Below, piece after piece: positions 50,246-60,497 of a stretch of 64,000 bases of DNA; within the stretch, counting starts at the first letter, position 1; every line of letters begins with the position of its first letter. Origin of the DNA: Owenia fusiformis (lineage: Eukaryota; Annelida; Polychaeta; Sabellida; Oweniidae); contig CAIIXF020000005.1 of the NCBI GenBank assembly GCA_903813345.2, forward strand, positions 22,387,375 through 22,451,374, given 5' to 3'. Under the pieces are notes generated by a model. The model was given only the letters and a program-made list of their open reading frames with translations, searched no databases and was not told where the DNA came from. Made by a program: the position numbers and the translations under genes.

Positions 50246-50521
50246 TCAACAACTTGCTCGGTTCTGAAAGCCACCCGAGGGTGTTTCTAATTTCAAGTTC
50301 ACGCTAAAGATGAATATGATCAATGCCAGTGCGATAAATGTCAAGATGGCAGTGAACTTTTCAAGAATAAGGACATTATTGAATATGTCCCTATAACCAC
50401 AAGTGTTACACACACAATAAAAGAACCAAGGCCCTTGGCGATAAGGACCAGAGGTCTGGTTCGTGTCTATGTAGATAGAAAGTATTAAAAATCCAGTAAA
50501 TGTTACGTTTATCACACTTAT
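50246..50521 (-). CDS. Possible membrane-protein exon (tetraspan-like), partial
   Basis: After an acceptor-like CCACCATCAG, 91 codons stay open to a TGA. They encode a hydrophobic stretch (TFTGFLILSIYI), an extracellular-like segment with GPWFFYCVCNTCGY, and a second clear transmembrane helix (FTAILTFIALALIIFIFSV) followed by a polar tail. The W-C-C segment between two helices recalls the first extracellular loop of PMP22/claudin-family proteins, but the exact GLW motif is absent and I cannot name a family. Neighbouring exons were not found, and a repeat begins directly next to the acceptor, so a transposon-derived ORF is possible. Confidence 0.35.
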   Translation of the reverse strand: MSVINVTFTGFLILSIYIDTNQTSGPYRQGPWFFYCVCNTCGYRDIFNNVLILEKFTAILTFIALALIIFIFSVNLKLETPSGGFQNRASC

Positions 50522-50822
50522 CTGATGGTGGTACAGGGGCTGATCCAGGAACCAACAAGGGGGACATATTTGAATTATGAAAGAAATTCAGCCTTAATGG
50601 GCCTATTATGCCCAAAAAGGCCCATTATTCGAATTTTTTTCTGGGCCCCTGCCAGTGCCAGTGTGGAACACCAAAAATTGAAAGTCGATCACAGAGCGAC
50701 CCTTGGTCAAACATTAATTTATCATAATTTTATCAAGAATTTGAATACAAAAACTTCTTACTCCAGAGCATATTGTAGTGATATTGCAGTATTACATAGA
50801 TTATTATTTGAAACACTGTTAC

Positions 50823-51100
50823 ATTAACAGGGGCGTAGCCAGCTTTCAGTCAGGGAGAGGGGGTGCGATCGCCAAATACGTTTGGGTTTTCAGCCCGGGG
50901 TTTTCAGTCACTGTGATATAAACAAGCCAAAAATAAAGACTTATTTTTAACTTTACAAAAATTGATACAACTTCCTTCAAAATTGAGCTAGAAGCTTCAA
51001 ATAAAAAGCATTTTAAAGCGCTTTTCTTCTTCTATCTCAAGGTTCTATTTTTATTGGTGATGGGGGGGGGGGGGTTGCACTCCCCTGGCTACGCCTTGCA
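50823..51100. mobile_element. GGCGTAGCCAG repeat
   Basis: The ends AGGGGCGTAGCCAGC and CCCCTGGCTACGCCTT are inverted. The interior shares AATTGAGCTAGAAGCTTCAA with the long inverted-repeat element at 25.5-26.1 kb. It includes a G homopolymer at 51062. Confidence 0.7.
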
Positions 51101-51227
51101 TTAATGTACACCGGTTTAAAAGTACTGTACCACTTTCCAATATATTTAATTTCGCTTGGGTCCATCGGTCGGTTCCCAAGCTCAATCACTTCGTTAAGGA
51201 CAGGTCCGAAGCTTGATGAAGCAAGAT

Positions 51228-51530
51228 GCTTGGTACCCTGCGTGCAGAGTCTAGTTAAACTAAGACGAAGCTCTCTTTTAAGAACTGTGACCTAACTCGG
51301 CTGATTAGGATATAAAGCAGTTATTCACCAGGAGAGATTTGATATGGGGAATATCCGAGGGAACGCAGTGACCGAGGGAAATATCGATATCATCCGAGGG
51401 ATATTACCCATATCACCCTGACAGGTGAATAACGACCTTATACCATGATCAGGTACCCTTTGCATTCGTTTGACTTCACTTCTTAAAAGAGAGCTTCGTC
51501 TGTAGTTTAACTAGACTCTGCACGCAGGGT
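51228..51530. repeat. Two nested foldback hairpins
   Basis: The outer arms ACCCTGCGTGCAGAGTCTAG and CTAGACTCTGCACGCAGGGT are perfect complements, as are AAGCTCTCTTTTAAGAA and TTCTTAAAAGAGAGCTT. The inner hairpin 51317-51438 has arms GTTATTCACC(A/T) / AGGTGAATAAC and ATATGGG / CCCATAT around CGAGGGAACGCAGTGACCGA. Confidence 0.8.
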
Positions 51531-51689
51531 AATGATCAGGAGGAAATCTACCCAAAATCAGCTGTTGAATGAGAGAAAAAAGGATTGAATCTTGGAAATA
51601 TTTACGTTAAATATTATCCCACTTCAAAGTTCATTGACAATTTAAGGGCAAGAAAAACATTATACTTAAGAAGATTATTAAATCAAAAA

Positions 51690-51836
51690 ATGAAAAAGGT
51701 GAGTAAATTTCCTATCCTATCCTATCCTACGGCTTCGGGAATAGTACATTATAGAGGATATTCCCTCGGGGAAATAATTTACACTATTGCCCTCAATTGC
51801 AGTCACTATTTGTATAATGTTACACCGGGTCTACAT
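51690..51836. repeat. Partly decayed foldback, subfamily 3 copy k
   Basis: The right part CCCTCGGGGAAATAATTTAC and CCCTCAATTGCAGTCACTAT matches the hairpin at 44.82-44.99 kb. The left arm is disrupted, with a TCCTA repeat. Confidence 0.55.
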
Positions 51837-51999
51837 TATACACATCATTCTAGTGAGTACCTGAGCGTTGGCATACAGTTCTAGTGTTATCAAATTGATG
51901 GTCGAAATATTCCGCCTTCATCCTGGGCGCATGAGATAAAGGTCTTAATTATCATTACGTATTCGGAAAAAATGAATTGTTGCATCTTAGTCACTAAGC

Positions 52000-52807
52000 A
52001 CACTTTTTGATCAGCTTGCACAAGGGATTGCAATTAAAACACTATAACAGATTGTGAATCGTGATCTATGCATTTGAGTAAAGTGATCTCCGAGTAGGAA
52101 CCAAGAGCGCTGACATAAGACCCACGTTCACTGGACCATCTAATTGTCAATTAACGCTTCAACTTGTGCGGATTATGAATGATGGATGGGTCTAAGTCAA
52201 ACAATGGAAAGGTAAAAATCAATGTATAGTTTCCTAATCCAATCATTGGTATTCATCCTGAGAATGTTTAATCAATTTTTAGTTACTGTCAAAGAGAAAG
52301 AATTTAACGCAGGGATTATATTCCCGAGATTCGTTTCTAATTGGTTGTAATCATAGTTGGAAGTATTATATATTCATTAATTGAAGAGAACGAGAGCTTG
52401 CCTTCAATAAAGACACCACGGAGCTAGATTAACGAAATCGCCACGCAAGGATTGTCAATATTAGACAGACATTTTGTTTAATCCAATTAAACAGGCAGCT
52501 AATTTACTGAATAGACAAGCGCGAAAAGCGTCGGAAGTGTGTGAACAGGGTGTGATGATATCTTAAAATAAAAACATCTTGACGTCAGTCATTGAAAGCA
52601 GGCGAGCCAAGTGAGAAGGAAAATCTCTTTTAATTTGGACATCGTTAGTTGAAAGAAATCTGGGAATAGGCATTACACCAGACAGTCACAATGATGACTA
52701 ACTTGTAGCATAACAACATTTTTGAACATTTGGAAAAGGAAAGTATATTTCCTAATAAGTGCGAATAAGGAGATATTCAAAACTATTTGCCAGTTGGACA
52801 TTGTGCA
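52000..52807 (+). other. Upstream region of the neuropeptide gene
   Basis: This is repeat-poor sequence. TATATATTCATT lies near 52367. An in-frame TAA at 52766 closes the frame before the start codon, so the coding exon need not be spliced upstream. A spliced 5' UTR cannot be excluded. Confidence 0.3.
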
Positions 52808-53704
52808 ATGATTATGTCAAGCCTCTATGTATTTGGACTCTCGATTTTTACCCTGTTGTGGATGCAGTGTCCTAATGTACAATGCCGGGAAATGTGGGTC
52901 GGGAAACGACCATCACCTATCGTTTGGATATCTAAACGTTCCCCGGAAATGTGGGTAGGAAAACGACAACCGGCCGATATGTGGGTAGGCAAAAGAGAGG
53001 ACCAGTTACTTCTCGGCGAAAAAAGAGCTCCAGAAATGTGGGTCGGAAAACGAGCTCCCGATATGTGGGTAGGAAAACGTTCTGATGATGATATTTGGTC
53101 AGGAGTATTACGCACCAAAAGAGACGTAAGCTCAAATGACAAGTTTATAAAAAGTAAAGAATCTCATAAAAGAGCACCAGAAATGTGGGTCGGTAAAAGA
53201 GCGCCAGAAATGTGGGTCGGAAAAAGAGCGCCAGAAATGTGGGTCGGCAAAAGAGCTCCTGAAATGTGGGTCGGCAAAAGAGCGCCAGAAATGTGGGTCG
53301 GCAAAAGAGCGCCAGAAATGTGGGTCGGCAAAAGGGCGCCTGAAATGTGGGTCGGCAAAAGAGCGCCTGAAATGTGGGTCGGCAAAAGAAAGACCGAAAA
53401 CATTCGAACAGAATTAAAGGAACTATCGTCTGAGAGTGGACTGAAAAGAGCGGCTGATTTTTGGGTTGGAAAGCGAACAAAAAATTCTGGACTATTTGAG
53501 AAAAATAATAAACGTGCTCCTGCCGATTTTTGGGTGGGTAAGAAAAGCACAACCAGTTTAAAAGATGAACTTGTTGAAAAACGCCAAGACTTTTGGGTAG
53601 GTAAACGATCATTGTCAACACATGTGGACAATTCATTGGATAATGGTGCTCACTCAGAATCAGATGACATTCTTAACCAGTCCCGACTTAACGAAAACAT
53701 TTAA
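52808..53704 (+). CDS. Multi-copy WVamide neuropeptide precursor (16 amidated peptides)
   Basis: 298 residues from ATG 52808 to TAA. It starts with a signal peptide (MIMSSLYVFGLSIFTLLWMQ, cleavage near VQC). Then come 16 peptides ending WVGKR or WVGKK, which predicts dibasic cleavage and C-terminal amidation of Val: REMWV, SPEMWV, QPADMWV, nine APEMWV, APDMWV, AADFWV, APADFWV and QDFWV. Eight APEMWVGKR units at 53174-53389 are uninterrupted 27-nt repeats with almost identical codons. Spacers include PSPIVWISKR, EDQLLLGEKR and an acidic tail. The product would be a secreted transmitter acting on a G-protein-coupled receptor. It resembles molluscan multi-copy FVamide precursors (Mytilus inhibitory peptide GSPMFVamide, enterins, fulicin), but Trp replaces Phe. 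I cannot name an exact known precursor. Confidence 0.95.
   Translation: MIMSSLYVFGLSIFTLLWMQCPNVQCREMWVGKRPSPIVWISKRSPEMWVGKRQPADMWVGKREDQLLLGEKRAPEMWVGKRAPDMWVGKRSDDDIWSGVLRTKRDVSSNDKFIKSKESHKRAPEMWVGKRAPEMWVGKRAPEMWVGKRAPEMWVGKRAPEMWVGKRAPEMWVGKRAPEMWVGKRAPEMWVGKRKTENIRTELKELSSESGLKRAADFWVGKRTKNSGLFEKNNKRAPADFWVGKKSTTSLKDELVEKRQDFWVGKRSLSTHVDNSLDNGAHSESDDILNQSRLNENI
53174..53389 (+). repeat. 27-bp coding tandem repeat, 8 units
   Basis: Each unit encodes APEMWVGKR (typically GCGCCAGAAATGTGGGTCGG CAAAAGA). Only a few silent changes separate the units, against many between the outlying copies. This points to recent unequal exchange or conversion. Confidence 0.95.
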
Positions 53705-53900
53705 AGACCCTTTGATCATCTCACGGCAACAGTTCTAACCTCAAATCAAATTTCGGAACGTTATGAAAACTTCAGCTGATACTAATAGAATTTTGCATAT
53801 GTTGTTTACTCTACTTTAGATTACAGGCATGCTGTAATGTTTAACTCAAGTTGTAAACAACGACATGTACACTAAATAGCAATACAGAAACGGTCGTTTT

Positions 53901-53906
53901 AATAAA
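53901..53906 (+). promoter_or_regulatory. Polyadenylation signal of the neuropeptide gene
   Basis: AATAAA lies about 200 nt after the stop and is the first on this strand. Confidence 0.6.
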
Positions 53907-53974
53907 TGTTACCTTAATATTGTGTTGATCGATAACCAACATGATCTCGCTTGAATGAAACAATACAATAGCCT

Positions 53975-54110
53975 CAGTCACATTTGCTCTACGGTGACCG
54001 TATGGCGGCTGTAGCTTCACAAATCGATATATAGAAAATCTACATCTTAATGCTTATCCCTATATTTTCTCTCGATTTGGAGAAGCTACGCTACGGTCAA
54101 ATGTGACTCA
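53975..54110. repeat. Foldback hairpin, subfamily 4 copy n
   Basis: The ends are AGTCACATTTGCTC and CAAATGTGACT. The inner pairs are CTACGGT / CTACGGTC-type plus GTAGCTTC / GAAGCTAC. It shares its ends with 54946-55073. Confidence 0.65.
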
Positions 54111-54593
54111 GCACTAGTCCCTGGGGGGGGAGCAATCAAGAATTTTGCATTATCTATTTTTTCAATTTTATCATTCAAAACGCCGCAGACGTCTTGAATT
54201 ACGGAATATTTCTCATTTTAACTCTTTACCACATTAACAGTTACACAAAGACTTCTTGTTATAAATTAATCGGACAGTCTAAGTACAATAAATCAGTTTT
54301 TGGGGTTTTAGTAAAAAAGAAATTCCGCGAAATTGTCATTCTCCCAAAAAGACGTTCCACCGTGTGTTTATTCATGTTCATACGTTTCAACAAATTCTTG
54401 ACAATATCCCGTTGTAGTACTTTAGCATGACGACGAGCAACATTTTTGTAAGCTAACTATCATTAAAGAAATAGTGAGTTAAGGTCAGGTTGGCTTGATA
54501 GATATGTACAATAAACGCACATCTAGATGCTACAATTGTGTCAAGATTTTGGGCATTATATGTTGCCATGGTAACTAATTATGATTTACGACT

Positions 54594-54898
54594 CAAGGAG
54601 GATTGGCTCCCAGAGTGCACCACCGATATTCTGTCCCATATATGGGTATGTCGTAATACAAAATTCGAATTCAAACAGCCGCCATTTTGTTCACTTCAAC
54701 ATTTAAATCGTGAATTTTGGTCTTATTTCCAAACGAAAAATTCCAAAACTCACAAGAAACGATCGAGATATTGGTTCGAATCTGTTGAACTGTTTATTTT
54801 GAATTTATAGTCGGTTTTAATTTCAGAAAATAACGACATTTCGACGTTTTCATTGTTGGAAAATATCGAGTTTCGATCCTGGGAGCCAATCCTCCTTG
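54594..54898 (-). mobile_element. MITE with 9-bp target duplication (Mutator-like), copy 2
   Basis: 305 bp, with ends CAAGGAGGATTGGCTCCCAG and GGGAGCCAATCCTCCTTG, flanked by the direct repeat TTTACGACT (54585-54593 and 54899-54907). The interior is nearly identical to 45149-45452 read in reverse. Confidence 0.93.
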
Positions 54899-54945
54899 TT
54901 TACGACTTGAAATACTTGTTACATTTGATAACCTGCTAATGCCTG

Positions 54946-55073
54946 GGTCACATTTGCTGCGATTCATCGGCCGTCGCCCGGCCGATTGAGTAATTTGTTC
55001 AAAATTGAATACATTTCTGAACAAAATACTCAATCGGCCGGGCGCCGTCGTGAAAATCGGAGCAAATGTGACC
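54946..55073. repeat. Foldback hairpin, subfamily 4 copy m
   Basis: The arms GGTCACATTTGCT and AGCAAATGTGACC enclose CGGCCGATTGAGTA...TACTCAATCGGCCGGGCG, a near-perfect stem. Confidence 0.8.
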
Positions 55074-55385
55074 AAGACGCTTAAGTCATGATCGGATTGA
55101 CTTAAAATCTATATAGTGATCACATTTAGAGTTGTTGAAGAGATCGTCACTTTTGGCAAAAAATTGATAGGGACTTAGGAATAATTTCACACTCTAATTG
55201 TGAAGACTAATAAATAATGCATGCAACCAATAGGTGACATGTCATGTAAATCCCTTAATAGATTTCATTAAGGAATCCAAAATCCTACATCAAAACAATT
55301 GAAGTAATAAAGTCATAGCGAGACAGACACATTTATGTTGTTATCCGTTTCTGGCTAGTTTTCTTATTTTGAAGTTTATACTAAT

Positions 55386-55516
55386 AGGATATCCTATGAT
55401 TTTGAGGAATATCATTTTTATATACGAGGTGCACGAGTGAACGAAGCGAACGAGTGCATATATCAATTTCACCGAGTAGATTAAAATGATATTCTGAAAA
55501 AATATAGGATGTTCTT
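55386..55516. repeat. Foldback hairpin, subfamily 1 copy l
   Basis: It starts AGGATATCCTATGATTT and ends ATAGGATGTTCTTATT, the same ends as 4188-4340. The turn is CGAGTGAACGAAGCGAACGA. Confidence 0.8.
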
Positions 55517-56422
55517 ATTATCCTACACTCTTACTAGTAGTGTACTAAATGTATAATATCATTGGAAAATAAATTTCATCTCAAATTTGGCGGGAAATTA
55601 ACAAGCGGAGTATATCATTACAGTATCTTCCGCTTATTGGTTTCCCGGAGTATATCGTGGCTATATCCCCCGGTTATTCATTTTGCCAACAGAAATCAAA
55701 TCAAATTTATTTTTCAATGTCATTACAGTGTAGGATAAATATTATTTCAAAAAGGTACATATTTATGATTTGCATGGTCACAGATTTTAATAGAATAGAT
55801 AGGTGGTGGAAAGGATGACAATATACATTCACACACCTTTCTTTAAAAACTTACATGAATTGACTCTGTAGACGTATGCATGGCTTCTTCATAGGTTAAT
55901 GTGCCATAAACGTCCATTCTTGACGAGCTTTGGCTCGATAAAGAAACAGTATCTAGATATATTAAAAATGAGCTTGAACAGGTACGGATCATACGAATAT
56001 GTTTTTTTTCAAATGCCAACATATTTCTGTCAATATCTGTTACCATGGCAACAATTAAGTGTTTATTGTCAACATGTATACATGCAACGACTTTTAACAT
56101 ATTTTTGACAATTTCACTTACAATGGCATGAATATACATGTAATATGTATGTAACTATGGAAACAGATTATTTGTCTAAAATTTAACTGCAACTAGGTGG
56201 TGTCATTTGGTCATGTTAATGCCTTGTTGTGACCATCATGATAAACCATGACATCTCTCATTTCTTCTCAGCCCTGAAACAGGTGAAACAGAAAGATGCT
56301 TTGAGTATCAGAATGTGTTGTGACGCATTTACATCTTTTAAATGACCAAAACTGACAAAGGTTTGATAATACACACCTTCAAATTAAAGAAACTATTCTT
56401 TTCATTCCACTTTAGAGAATAA

Positions 56423-56821
56423 ATGGTTAAAAAAGTTCTTTGTAATGACAACTTTTTACTGAAGAATCATGGATACTTATATATATGCTATAGCAACCGA
56501 CCAGTGATGATCTTTCACAGTTGGCTTTTTACAATATTGGTAGAAATATGTATACACGCAGAACAATTAAAATATTTGCTGGGCAACGATTTCTTTGTTC
56601 TATATCGATCAAACATCATTTCTTATTTGAGCAAAGATGTAAAGGAATATAAGAATAGGACTCCATCATGCTTCATAGCTATGTTGTATTATTATAGGCG
56701 GGACATCAACTGCATATTAGGCTATCACATCTTGTGTTCTAAAAATGTGGAAATGAAAAAAGAAAGACCCATCAAAATCAAATTCAAATTTCAACTCCCT
56801 CTTGTTTATGTGCGACAGTAG
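56423..56821 (+). CDS. Hypothetical ORF, 132 codons
   Basis: ATG to TAG with no recognised domain. It is rich in Ile, Leu, Tyr and Lys, as expected from random AT-rich DNA, but long for chance. No splice context. Probably non-coding. Confidence 0.15.
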   Translation: MVKKVLCNDNFLLKNHGYLYICYSNRPVMIFHSWLFTILVEICIHAEQLKYLLGNDFFVLYRSNIISYLSKDVKEYKNRTPSCFIAMLYYYRRDINCILGYHILCSKNVEMKKERPIKIKFKFQLPLVYVRQ

Positions 56822-57979
56822 AAACTATAGAGACACTAAAATCCATCAGATCTAATAGGAAAAGCAAAGGAGTTATATGTTGCATATAATGAATTTGCAC
56901 TTCTGAAGGAAGCTAAAGAAACTTTTAGCTTGGCTTACCATTTTCCGGGCGACTTGAATATAAAATTGCACTTTTAAGTCAATCGATTACTTAGTATTTA
57001 TATAAATCGAATTTCCATCACATTCAAGGATTTTATGATTTCTCATTCTCATTTGCATACGCCGACAATATCAGAATACAGGTTGCCCAGTAATAATTCA
57101 AGTTCAGGATAAATAAAAAATCCCGACTTGGGCAAGGCTAGTTGCCCAGTATTGATTGATAATAACAATGTTGAAGGTGGCTTTTCTCAATTTTGTCCAA
57201 ACGCTTCATTAGTGCACCAGAACACTTTTGACTATTCGAACCGATTGATCATCTCCAGATTTTAATTTGTATCATTATCTTACATTGCTGTTGTCATGCA
57301 ATATGTTATTCCAAATAAATTATGGTTTTTATGTCACTTACAGAAGTGTATATATTGTTATAATCTCCAACTTTCTGTAGACTGTGTTCGGCGCTTGGGT
57401 GGTGTTCGTTCGGCGTTCAGTGTTGGCTTCTGTAACAAATGGCAGGTAGTGACATTTTGCATATTAATGCCTTGTTGTTTAAAGTAATCAGCCACAATGT
57501 ATCAAGTCTTGGGTTTAATTCTTTTCACACATTGCAAATATTTTCTACAAAATCAACTAAAAACAGGAAATCACTAAAATAATATATTTTCAAATGAATC
57601 GTGAATTTCATAAAGTCATTACTTATTTTTCAAAATCAGAACTGTGCCAGTCTTGTTTTACATATTCAGGGGTGGTAAACGCGTGGTTCGAAAAGCAAGT
57701 AGGTGTAGTTTTATTTGATAGGCTGTGAGTAATCTTTCCTCATCCGCTAATGGCCGCCAATACGCTCATCACATCCCCAGTACAACGGGGAAATATTCTA
57801 TTGTTATAAACTGACAGCGACCCATCTAGTTGTTCTAAAATGTGGGGTTGACCAAAGAAATATTGTGATTTTGAACAAAGACTGCGTGATTATCCCACAT
57901 TATCAAACACTATAGCTTTGTGTGTCAATTTGTGACAATTAAATGTTTCCCCGATGGCTTTGGGGAATGTGATGTGCCC

Positions 57980-58255
57980 ATGAAACGTTGCTCAAGTCTA
58001 AACAATGGAAATTGTTCCGGACGTGTTTCTTCAAACGATCGAGACGTGTTTTGTAAGAACATAAGAGCAAAAAGGGAAGAATATTCTATATTTTACAAAC
58101 GAACATTACTTGACTTCTACCTAAGATGTTCTTCTTCATACCCACGTATCTATTTTGGCGACCATTCAATCATACTTCATAGTACTCGCAATTATATACC
58201 AAAAATGCCAGAAATATGTACTAAAGGAAGTAATGCGCTTGCCATGAAAAAATGA
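57980..58255 (+). CDS. Hypothetical ORF, 91 codons
   Basis: It starts MKRCSSLNNGNCSGRVSSND and ends NALAMKK. The frame is open 60 nt further upstream without an ATG. Four Cys occur in the first half, but there is no signal peptide and no family that I recognise. Confidence 0.15.
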   Translation: MKRCSSLNNGNCSGRVSSNDRDVFCKNIRAKREEYSIFYKRTLLDFYLRCSSSYPRIYFGDHSIILHSTRNYIPKMPEICTKGSNALAMKK

Positions 58256-58627
58256 ATTCATCTGATTTTTCAAAATGAGTATACTGCTTTTATTATTACA
58301 TTTATATGCACAATAGTATATTGTTGACCTATATTCAGCACTGTATTGATGTATTGACCACTTATTAGGCTCATAATTCAATCATGAAGTGTAGAGGTGC
58401 AGATTCCAAACCAGGAAGTATTTTTGTGTCTATCAAAATCCATTTGCATCCTAGGCATCCCTCCATCTTATTCAAATATGATACTAAATAATGAAATATG
58501 ATATTATAATCTTTGGTTTTGCAAGGGTTTATGATATTTGATAAGTGTAAAATATGTTTTTGGAGCATTTTTCTACAGCCATTTTGTAGGGAAAAAATGA
58601 TGAAAAATGTACAATCTTTTAATTTAA

Positions 58628-58733
58628 AGTATGACCTGAATCGATTGCAAACTTCATATTTGCACATTTGATGAGATGAACCATTTGTGTCATATTGTGA
58701 AATCATTAAGTTTGCAATCGATTCAGGTCATAG
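58628..58733. repeat. Short inverted repeat
   Basis: The arms TATGACCTGAATCGATTGCA plus AACTT and AAGTT plus TGCAATCGATTCAGGTCATA are perfect 25-bp complements, separated by about 55 bp. Confidence 0.85.
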
Positions 58734-60485
58734 TGTATTTTTGGTATTTCTGTGATAATCAATGGAAACCAATGGCCTCTATTGGGATCTGCTGATATCC
58801 TCATGTTAAGTCAATGGTGCACAGCCCCATGTAAGTCAATACAACCTTACTGAACGAAATGATCCCTATCTCAGCTTATGTGTGCCCGAACACTTTAATA
58901 TTTTCCAATGATTTAAAATAACATGACACTCGTTAGATATTAAAAATAGCTTTGGCTAGAGGTCGCATCTCGTTTATTAATTAATAAGGCCAGGACCCAT
59001 TGAATTACATCAGATAATTTTCCAGTAGTGTAAATTTACGCATCATTTATGAACAACGGTAATAAAGTATGCCTACAGATGCATGTCTGAGTTGATTTGG
59101 ATTACTAGTACATAAAATCGTAAAGACTGAGACTTAATGATATTTTGAAAAAACTTTCGATTGATTGAATGCATTAATTTTCACCATTAAAACCTCTATG
59201 TGAGGAGCCTCGAAATGTGGCCTGAAAAGGTATGAACTAATGCATGGAACCTATCGAACGTTGAACATGTTTAACCTGCAATGACGTTTAAGAAGGTGTT
59301 CACTGTACAGATGACGTAGCCAGAATGATTTCGTCTCTCCTAAACACTACACACACACTACCCTACCACGTGACCACGTTTAAAAGGGAAACAGGGTACA
59401 GCTTAGTTGCAAATGGAGGACGTGGGTTTAATTCCATATTTCTGAACGTAAAATACATTTTACATATATTTCTAGTGTTCTACCAGACATAGAATTGATT
59501 CATCAAGGAGTGTGTAGAATATTGTTGGCAAAAAACCACTATAGGCAAAGATAGATAATAGTGGGCGCAGTGAAGCAAAACCAAATGCAATACACGATAC
59601 ATTTCAGTAAATCTATCAACGTACAGGGAGCATGTAAGTGTCCCTTCGAAAATGTTACATTGATATGTAACAAAAAAACCAGTTAACTGTTGTTTAAACT
59701 GCGTGTCATCGTGTTATACGTGGATACGTTTTCTAGTATGTTAGTCAACTGTATTTTTGTGAATTTGAACAAAACATTTTGAATAGTCGGGTTTCTAGGA
59801 CGGTAGTGAATTAGACCATTCAAGGGGTTCTATAGAAAGATTCTTCATATGTAGTTCAGGCAATTTCAATTATTCTGAGTAGCAAATAGTCATTAATACT
59901 GATAGCGGATAGTCATTTATCATTAACGTGTTGATATTTAATTTCGTTATTTTATTTTTCAATTTGATACCCTAGTAACACGTATAATCTAGCGTTCTTG
60001 TTAATTTAATGACTAAAATGCATACGACTTGAAAGCCCGTGTCTAAATCTACAAAATAATGTTTACTTTATTTGGATTAAATAACAATTGATGACACCTC
60101 AAAGCATCAACAGGCGGCCTTTTTAGCATTACTTTCACTGTTTGCAACGTAAATGTACATGAGGTCGGGACATAGTATGTCTGTATAATCAGCTTACTTT
60201 CTCGCTCCCTGTACTATTGAACAATTTACATTCCTTGTACCCTGTATTGATCAACTTTTGCAGCTGTGTACCGTGTACTATGACATATCAAATATTTTAA
60301 AATTTAAAACGATATTATTTACATTATTTCTTCAACTATCATATAACTTGGAACATGGACTTCACTATTGCACCACTGAAGTGTAGCGAATAGCAATATT
60401 GACTCACTCCGAGCACCAAACGTATTAACCTTTTGACTAAGCAGTCGATATACTCAAAAGCGACATGTTTGAAAGCCAAAAGATT

Positions 60486-60497
60486 CGCGCATGCGCG
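60486..60497. promoter_or_regulatory. NRF-1-like palindrome
   Basis: CGCGCATGCGCG contains GCGCATGCGC, the NRF-1 consensus core. It stands out in CpG-poor surroundings and could mark a promoter. No adjacent gene was identified. Confidence 0.25.

Noticed and set aside
52825-53636. Minus-strand ORFs of 105-163 codons opposite the neuropeptide gene
   Set aside because: They are shadow frames of the 27-nt coding repeat. The + frame has a signal peptide and correct processing sites.
54538-54810. 90-codon + ORF
   Set aside because: It falls within the 305-bp MITE. The other copy at 45.1-45.5 kb does not preserve it.
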